The notes below the pieces were generated by a model, which was given only the letters and a program-made list of their open reading frames with translations, was not told the origin of the DNA and did not search any database. From the IMG/VR virus record IMGVR_UViG_3300047668_000262, positions 1 to 20,475 of that record: 20,475 nucleotides of DNA, one strand, 5' to 3'. Source of the stretch: a virus. How positions within the stretch are numbered: the stretch's first letter is position 1; each line of letters opens with the position of its first letter. A program made the position numbers and the translations under genes. Below, one piece after another: positions 15,242-20,475 of this stretch.

Positions 15242-15598
15242 ATGAAAACTTATAAAGAATACGAAAACAAATTAGATCATATTGATAGCTTATGCGAAGA
15301 TATGAAATATGACGACCTTGTAGTTGAAGAAATTGAACATCAAGGAAAGAAAGTAAAACTAAACAACCCTACTAGAACACCTGGTGGACCAGGTAAGTTT
15401 GCAGTGTACGTTAAGAACGATAAAGGCAATGTTGTCAAGGTAACTTTTGGTGATCCTAATATGGAAATTAAAAGAGACAGTGAAGCAAGACGTAAATCTT
15501 TCAGAGCAAGGCACAACTGTGAAAATCCAGGTCCTAAATGGAAGGCAAGATATTGGTCATGTTATCAATGGAGAGCTGGTGCAAAGGTAGATAATTAA
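15242..15598 (+). CDS. Small FRARHxC-motif phage protein with capsid-targeting-like start
   Basis: A 118-residue protein. The start MKTYKEY is nearly the same as the T4 internal-protein capsid-targeting peptide (MKTYQEF). After an acidic linker, residues about 34-112 form a compact basic domain: GKKVKLNNPTRTPGGPGKF, VKVTFGDPNMEIKRD, RRKSFRARHNC (84-93) and YWSCYQWR (104-111). I recall this block as a stand-alone phage protein and as an appendix to phage head-maturation proteases. The protein here has no protease domain. The conserved Cys and His might bind metal, but that is inference. It lies ten bases after its neighbour in a run of virion-like genes. Confidence 0.82.
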   Translation: MKTYKEYENKLDHIDSLCEDMKYDDLVVEEIEHQGKKVKLNNPTRTPGGPGKFAVYVKNDKGNVVKVTFGDPNMEIKRDSEARRKSFRARHNCENPGPKWKARYWSCYQWRAGAKVDN

Positions 15599-15611
15599 AA
15601 ATGGAGATACT

Positions 15612-16394
15612 ATGTATATAAAAGGTGGAATGAAAAAACTTTCCAAGGCTATCGCCAAGTCAGCGAAAGAAGGATTTGACAAAGAGATAGCACAAGCACA
15701 AGAAGAAGAAAATCAAATACAGGCAATGGAACGACAAGCGGCTGGTTTACCACCAATTGATGAACCAGAAACGATGAAGTTTCCTACGCCAGAACCATCA
15801 AAGGAACAACCAACGGAAGAAGTTCCTTATGTAGAACCGGAGATTATAAGAGTGAATGAAAACTATGACCCCTTAAAAGGAAATTTAACAATGACTGAAA
15901 AGTGCGAAGCATGGAAACATAACTTTGCTCAGTTAGAACCAAAAGAAAAGTTTATGTATCTAATACAACAAAGTAAAGGTGTTGTTAAATTAGATGAGAA
16001 GACACAGAGAATACAAGGTTATAGAGTTTATGGTTGTGTAAGTCAGGTATGGGTATTACCATCATTAAAAGGTGATAATATGATACTAGAAATGGACGCA
16101 GACTCACATGAAGCAAGAGGAGTTGTTTACATACTTAAAAATATTTTCTCAGGTCATACGCCGAAAGAAATCATTGAGTTTAATACACATGATATTATGG
16201 ACATTGGTTTTTTAGATGTTCTATCTATGGGAAGAGTTGACGGTACTTATGCAATTATACAAGCAATCAAAGCTTATGCAACAGACACACAACAAATAAT
16301 TGATGAACAGTCTGGTATTGTTAATACAGAGAGTGTATATAAACCAGGTAACGCTACTAACAAAGATTACTTCAAGGACTTTAAAGACGAATAA
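15612..16394 (+). CDS. SufE-domain protein (Fe-S / sulfur-transfer)
   Basis: The 260-residue protein has a low-complexity, Glu/Pro/Gln-rich N-terminal arm (1-90) and a SufE-like domain (about 96-230). The match to E. coli SufE is clear along its length: MYLIQQSKG, then YGCVSQVWVLP with Cys142 at the place of the sulfur-accepting cysteine, MDADSHEARGVVYIL, GHTPKEIIEFN, LSMGRVDGTYAIIQAIKAYA. SufE takes persulfide from the cysteine desulfurase SufS and passes it to the SufBCD scaffold. A phage copy could maintain Fe-S assembly during infection, for the ferredoxin at 4246 among others. GGAG precedes the ATG, and the TAA overlaps the next ATG by one base. No capsid-targeting-like start is seen. 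Confidence 0.88.
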   Translation: MYIKGGMKKLSKAIAKSAKEGFDKEIAQAQEEENQIQAMERQAAGLPPIDEPETMKFPTPEPSKEQPTEEVPYVEPEIIRVNENYDPLKGNLTMTEKCEAWKHNFAQLEPKEKFMYLIQQSKGVVKLDEKTQRIQGYRVYGCVSQVWVLPSLKGDNMILEMDADSHEARGVVYILKNIFSGHTPKEIIEFNTHDIMDIGFLDVLSMGRVDGTYAIIQAIKAYATDTQQIIDEQSGIVNTESVYKPGNATNKDYFKDFKDE

Positions 16395-17101
16395 TGAAAA
16401 CAATTAAAGAAGTCAACACAATGTTACAAGAGGGAGTGTACGATCCAGGTATATTCAAAGCTTTCTTTTTAGCAGGTGGTCCAGGTTCGGGCAAGACTTT
16501 TATTACACAATCAGCATTTGCTGGTACAGGATTGAAAGTAGTTAATTCGGATACAATCTTTGAAAGAAGTTTGTTAAAGGCAAATTTATCATTAAAAATG
16601 CCAGACCATGAAGAATACTTTAGAGACATTGTAAGAAGAAGATCAAAACTTACAGCAGGTTCTCAATTGGAACAATATGTACAAGGCAGATTAGGATTAA
16701 TCATAGACGCAACAGGTAGAGATAAGACAGTTATTACAAGACAACACTCTATGTTAAAGGCGATTGGCTATGATACGTATATGATCTTTGTAAACACAAG
16801 TTTAGAAGTTGCACAACAAAGAAACTTAAATAGACCTAGGTCTGTACCTGAATACATTGTACAGAATAGTTGGAACAAAGTACAACAAAACATTGGTAGT
16901 TTTCAAACTACATTTAAACCAATGAACATGTTAGTTGTTGACAATAACAGATCAGAAAAAGAACTTGTCACTAATACGGTAGCTACAGCAAGTAAATATA
17001 TTAGAAGACAAATAAGTAGAAATCCAGATAACTATCTTGCTAAACAATGGATAGCAAAAGAACTAGAGGCAAAAAATTCACTGGCAAAGATGAGAAAATG
17101 A
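16394..17101 (+). CDS. P-loop kinase (zeta-toxin / polynucleotide-kinase-like)
   Basis: A 235-residue P-loop protein. Residues 1-13 (MKTIKEVNTMLQE) look like a capsid-targeting peptide with an LQE|G cleavage site. Then come FKAFFLAGGPGSGKT (Walker A GGPGSGKT, 28-35), VVNSDTIFE (49-57, with Asp53), LIIDATGRDK (102-111) as the second strand motif, and MIFVNTSLEVAQQRNLNR as the lid region. This order fits the kinase group that includes zeta toxins, AAA_33 proteins and polynucleotide kinases. The phosphate acceptor cannot be deduced. Its TGA overlaps the next ATG (ATGA at 17098-17101), so it is coupled to the nucleotidyltransferase fusion. Confidence 0.87.
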   Translation: MKTIKEVNTMLQEGVYDPGIFKAFFLAGGPGSGKTFITQSAFAGTGLKVVNSDTIFERSLLKANLSLKMPDHEEYFRDIVRRRSKLTAGSQLEQYVQGRLGLIIDATGRDKTVITRQHSMLKAIGYDTYMIFVNTSLEVAQQRNLNRPRSVPEYIVQNSWNKVQQNIGSFQTTFKPMNMLVVDNNRSEKELVTNTVATASKYIRRQISRNPDNYLAKQWIAKELEAKNSLAKMRK

Positions 17102-19404
17102 TAACAAATTTTAAAGACTACATAATCAAAGAAAGTATTATAGATATACCTAGAAGAACATATGCACCAGCTGTGTTTGATAATGCAGATACTAAAAAAC
17201 CTACAATAAAAAAGAGTGTTCTAAAACAGATTGACGATCAAATCTTTCAGTTTAAAAAAGAATATCCTGTTTTAAAGGTTGCTTTAATCGGTTCAATACT
17301 AACACATAGATATAGAAATGACGCAGACTTGGACATTAATATACTGTTTGATATACCAAAAGAAAAACAAGAACAAGAAAGAGTTGACCTTTCTCAAAAG
17401 TATTTGTCAGCAAAGAACCCAAAAAATATTCAAGGTAAATTAATACCAGGTACACAACACCCTATTAACTATTACTTTATTACAGATGAAGAAACTTACG
17501 ATGATCAAAACAAAAAAGCAGACGCAGTATTTGATATAACAAATAATAAATTTGTTAAGAAACCTGACGACTTTGTATTTGATACTAATCTATATGTACA
17601 AGAGTTTGAAAGAAAAGTACAAGAGTTAGACGTAGTTAAAGGTGAATTAAAAAGAGACATTATAGATTATAATGAATTAACAGAATTAAAACCTAACGAC
17701 ATTTTAAATCTACAAGAAAAGATTAATGAAAAGTTAGATGAAATAGAAGATAGTATTAGTGACATAATTAAAATCGGAGATGTTGTAGACGCCGAAAGAA
17801 GATCAGCATTTAATACTGACATGTCACCAGATGAAATTAGAAAATTCGGTGTTAAGAATAGATTACCTAAAAATGTTATCTATAAGATGTTAGAAAAATA
17901 CCATTACTTAAAGTTCTACAAAAAATGTAAAATGATTTTAGATGATGGTAAAGTTACAGACGATGAAATTAAATCTTTAAGAATAGAAGACGTTGATGGT
18001 ATGAGTGCAGAATCAATTGCCTCAGCATGGTCTGATATAATTAGAAGAACAATTAAGGCACCTAGAATGAAAGCCGGTATTGAACTGTACATGAAATATC
18101 TAAAGCAAGGTATGAAAGACGCCAAGAATAAGGCAGCTCAACATGCTGGTATAGATTACAATGAATTTGGTAAGGCAGTGACAGACGCCGGGTTACCTGA
18201 ACAAGTTACTGAAGCAGTCGTTGTCACTAAAGAAGTGGCATTTACATTTGGTAGATTTAATCCACCTACAATAGGTCACGAAAAACTTATTAAGAAAGTT
18301 GCTCAGGCAGCCAGAGATTATAAAGTATTTTTAAGTAGAAGTGAAGATACTAAAAAGAATCCATTATCTCCTAGTGATAAATTATCTTACATGAAAAAGA
18401 TGTTTCCTACACACGCAAGAAACATAGAGATTAATAAATCAAATATGATATTAGATATTGCTACTACGTTATTTAAGAAAGGTTACAATGTTCTTAAAAT
18501 GGTTGTAGGTAGTGATAGAGTAAGTGAGTTTAAAGGTATACTTACAAAATATAACGATGTACAAAGTAGACATGGTTACTATGATTTTAAAAAGATAGAA
18601 GTTATATCTGCCGGTGAAAGAGATCCGGATGCCGATGGTGCCTCTGGTATGAGTGCAAGTAAAATGAGAGCTGCAGCTGCCAAAGGAGACTTGAAAGATT
18701 TTGCAAAAGGTTTACCAAGAGGTGTAAACGCAGACGCATTAATGAAAGATGTTAGAAAAGGAATGAACATCAAAGAAGAAATTCAAAACAATAAACCAAC
18801 AATGAGTTTGGTTGAATTTGAACAACAACAAATAAGAGACCTTTATTTAAGAGACATGATCTTCAACATTGGAGAACAAGTTACCTATGTCAAAGAAGAT
18901 ATGCAAGGTACAGTTAAAAGAAAAGGTACAAATTATATTGTCCTAGAAGACAATCAAAACAATTTACACAAATGCTGGATATGGGATTGTATTCCTATCG
19001 CAAGTGACAAAGAGGTTGCAGTGAGAGAACATAACTTAAACGTAGACTATGGTTTTAAAGCCGTTTCAGAGGATACCTTTAAGGAACAGAAATACAAAAA
19101 GATATTTGGTGATTTAAAGAAAGAGATCCGTATGAAATTTGAGAAAGAATCGTATGAAATAGGCGCCGACTATGCCAATCATACTAAAGAAATGACACCT
19201 GGTGAGAAACCAGACGCTAAACCTATTGACGCCAAGCAAAGAGGTTACCCTACACAACCAGATTTAGATACAAAAATATCTGAAATAAATGTAAAAGAAT
19301 GGGCTTCTTCAGGTGAAACAATAGATAAATATAAACAAAGATTTAAAGAGGAATGGAAAGTAAAGCTTGATCAGGCTGTGACAAAAATGATTAATGACTT
19401 ATAG
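17098..19404 (+). CDS. Multidomain nucleotidyltransferase fusion with capsid-targeting-like start
   Basis: I start at 17098, where ATGA overlaps the kinase stop, giving 768 residues; the frame is open to 17047. Residues 1-12 (MITNFKDYIIKE) look like a capsid-targeting peptide. Domain 1 (about 35-200) is a polymerase-beta-type nucleotidyltransferase with GS at 65-66 and DLD at 77-79. A helical linker follows. Domain 2 (about 378-550) is a cytidylyltransferase/NMNAT-type nucleotidyltransferase with FTFGRFNPPTIGH (382-394; TxGH motif) and GMSASKMR (517-524; the ISSTxxR-like site). Domain 3 (about 589-635, FNIGEQVTYVKEDMQGTVKR) resembles a KOW-like beta fold. Possible prohead-protease sites fall between domains: VTE|A after 372 and IKE|E after 560. 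Substrates are unknown. Confidence 0.85.
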   Translation: MITNFKDYIIKESIIDIPRRTYAPAVFDNADTKKPTIKKSVLKQIDDQIFQFKKEYPVLKVALIGSILTHRYRNDADLDINILFDIPKEKQEQERVDLSQKYLSAKNPKNIQGKLIPGTQHPINYYFITDEETYDDQNKKADAVFDITNNKFVKKPDDFVFDTNLYVQEFERKVQELDVVKGELKRDIIDYNELTELKPNDILNLQEKINEKLDEIEDSISDIIKIGDVVDAERRSAFNTDMSPDEIRKFGVKNRLPKNVIYKMLEKYHYLKFYKKCKMILDDGKVTDDEIKSLRIEDVDGMSAESIASAWSDIIRRTIKAPRMKAGIELYMKYLKQGMKDAKNKAAQHAGIDYNEFGKAVTDAGLPEQVTEAVVVTKEVAFTFGRFNPPTIGHEKLIKKVAQAARDYKVFLSRSEDTKKNPLSPSDKLSYMKKMFPTHARNIEINKSNMILDIATTLFKKGYNVLKMVVGSDRVSEFKGILTKYNDVQSRHGYYDFKKIEVISAGERDPDADGASGMSASKMRAAAAKGDLKDFAKGLPRGVNADALMKDVRKGMNIKEEIQNNKPTMSLVEFEQQQIRDLYLRDMIFNIGEQVTYVKEDMQGTVKRKGTNYIVLEDNQNNLHKCWIWDCIPIASDKEVAVREHNLNVDYGFKAVSEDTFKEQKYKKIFGDLKKEIRMKFEKESYEIGADYANHTKEMTPGEKPDAKPIDAKQRGYPTQPDLDTKISEINVKEWASSGETIDKYKQRFKEEWKVKLDQAVTKMINDL

Positions 19405-19426
19405 ACCACCCAAACAAAGGAATAAA

Positions 19427-20475
19427 ATGAGCAGCTATAGAAAAACAATGGGAGAGGCAATGCAGGAAGTAAATGCATTTAGCCAAGAACGACAAGATAA
19501 GAATTTATTAGAGAACGTTCTAATGGGTACTCTTAAAGATAATCAATTGGCCAACCTTAAAAAAGTATGGGCAAATAAATCTATGAAAGATGTAACACCG
19601 GGTCTTAAAGCTACAATAGCTAAAATGGACATGCCTACTAAAGTTGCAATCGCAGGTGCAGAAATTAATGTACTTAAAGATATAGTATTTAAAGAAGAAG
19701 ACGCTTACGATAAAGACGATGAGAAACCAAAGACTAAACCTAAACCTAAAAAATTACAGGCGTCTTATGAAGAAGTAGAACTACAAGCAATACTAGACGA
19801 AAAATTTACAGTGCAAATTACCAAAAAAGATGGTTCAACAATGGAACTAGGAAGATATAATACTTCACATGAAGCACAAAGATATGTTGATATGTATGGT
19901 AAAGGTGCTAAGGTTGTTAAAGAAGAAAATTTCCACGAAGGCAAGATGAGCCAGATATATGCAATGGATCAAGATGGTGCAAGTGCAACCGAAATTGCCA
20001 AAGCATTAAAAGTTTCAACAAAAACAGTTGAAGATATACTTGGTGAAGATAAAAAAGATTTAGATGAGTCTTTTTCTCCTGCTATGTTACAAAAATTAAA
20101 AACTGAATTTGGTCCTTTAAAAGGCAAAACAATTAACGCTGCTCAGGCAAGACAGTTGATGAATATTTTAGATAAATTAAATGATAAAGGTTTAGAAACT
20201 TTAAAAGGTGCAGGTATACCTTTTGTTTCATCTGGTGCAATGTCTAAACTTTCAGTAAGAAATATGAAATGGAAAGTAACTACAATGAATCCAATGAAAG
20301 AAGAATCTTATACAGTAAAATATGTAGACCCTTTAAATAAAAAGAATTTACGTATGAAACATGCTGATAAGAAAGACGCACAAGATATGATGGATAGATT
20401 GAAAAAAGATGGTGTTAAAGAGATAGAGATAGTATCAGAAACAGTATCTAAATTTTCAGATCAACAGATTAAACA
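19427..20475 (+). CDS. Large virion-like protein, 3' end outside the window
   Basis: The frame opens at ATG 19427, with AAAGGA upstream, and runs without a stop for 349 codons to the window edge. It starts MSSYRKTMGEAMQEV. Residues about 130-168 (FTVQITKKDGSTMELGRY, then a helix and GAKVVKEE) and about 290-330 (YTVKYVDPLNKKNLRMKH, then a helix and GVKEIEIVSE) look like two copies of one small beta-alpha-beta unit. Between them, DGASATEIAKALKVSTKTV (about 185-203) looks like a helix-turn-helix. LDE|K after 125 and LDE|S after 214 could be prohead-protease sites between units. The family resembles structural or internal head proteins of marine T4-like phages, by recall only. Confidence 0.8.
   Translation, partial: MSSYRKTMGEAMQEVNAFSQERQDKNLLENVLMGTLKDNQLANLKKVWANKSMKDVTPGLKATIAKMDMPTKVAIAGAEINVLKDIVFKEEDAYDKDDEKPKTKPKPKKLQASYEEVELQAILDEKFTVQITKKDGSTMELGRYNTSHEAQRYVDMYGKGAKVVKEENFHEGKMSQIYAMDQDGASATEIAKALKVSTKTVEDILGEDKKDLDESFSPAMLQKLKTEFGPLKGKTINAAQARQLMNILDKLNDKGLETLKGAGIPFVSSGAMSKLSVRNMKWKVTTMNPMKEESYTVKYVDPLNKKNLRMKHADKKDAQDMMDRLKKDGVKEIEIVSETVSKFSDQQIK

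Noticed and set aside
1-20475. CRISPR arrays, insertion sequences, integrase or attachment sites
   Set aside because: No regularly spaced direct repeats, transposase-like or integrase-like proteins, or terminal inverted repeats were seen. The content is that of a lytic T4-type genome.

Overview
The window reads as the DNA-replication core, and the start of a virion-protein region, of a T4-like myovirus. All genes lie on the + strand, packed with short or overlapping junctions, and the DNA is very AT-rich. T4-type genes that can be recognised directly from their proteins are gp44 and gp62 (clamp loader), regA, gp43 (DNA polymerase), uvsX (recombinase) and gp41 (helicase). The low GC, the phage-borne Fe-S genes and a circularly permuted (alphaproteobacterial or cyanobacterial style) tmRNA suggest a marine phage, perhaps of a SAR11-like alphaproteobacterium. 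The host is an inference and is not shown by the sequence.

Layout. 1-3664: an unidentified gene tail, gp44, two possible mini-ORFs, a tRNA-Thr(UGU), gp62, regA, and a RimK-type ATP-grasp ligase fused to a RimK-associated aspartic-protease-like domain. 3672-3899: a two-piece, circularly permuted tmRNA with tag ANSQGFALAA. 3944-8063: a small Sm-like candidate, a [2Fe-2S] ferredoxin, gp43, a GNAT-like protein and an MT-A70 adenine methyltransferase. 8082-12469: a DruA/DUF4338-like protein, a small unknown, uvsX, a small conserved protein, gp41 and another small unknown. 12508-20475: a late or virion-like block with a 473-aa unknown, a KxDG nucleotidyltransferase-like protein, a small FRARHxC-motif protein, a SufE-domain protein, a P-loop kinase, a 768-aa double-nucleotidyltransferase fusion, and a large protein cut by the window end.

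How the parts work together. The first half supplies DNA synthesis (clamp loader, polymerase, helicase, recombinase) with RegA as translational repressor. Around it sit translation-directed functions (tRNA, tmRNA, RimK-like enzyme) and Fe-S functions (ferredoxin, SufE). Three near-consensus sigma70-type promoters with extended -10 elements drive 3944, 8082 and 9548. TATAAATA boxes like T4 late promoters lie in intergenic gaps at 1083, 12485 and 13930.

The most striking signal is a recurring N-terminus (MKxxFxxYIxE and variants) on the RimK fusion and on several proteins after 14012. It resembles the T4 capsid-targeting sequence that is removed by the gp21 prohead protease. If real, this phage packages and injects a set of enzymes (ligase/protease, nucleotidyltransferases, kinase). 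The second candidate novelty is the phage-encoded permuted tmRNA.
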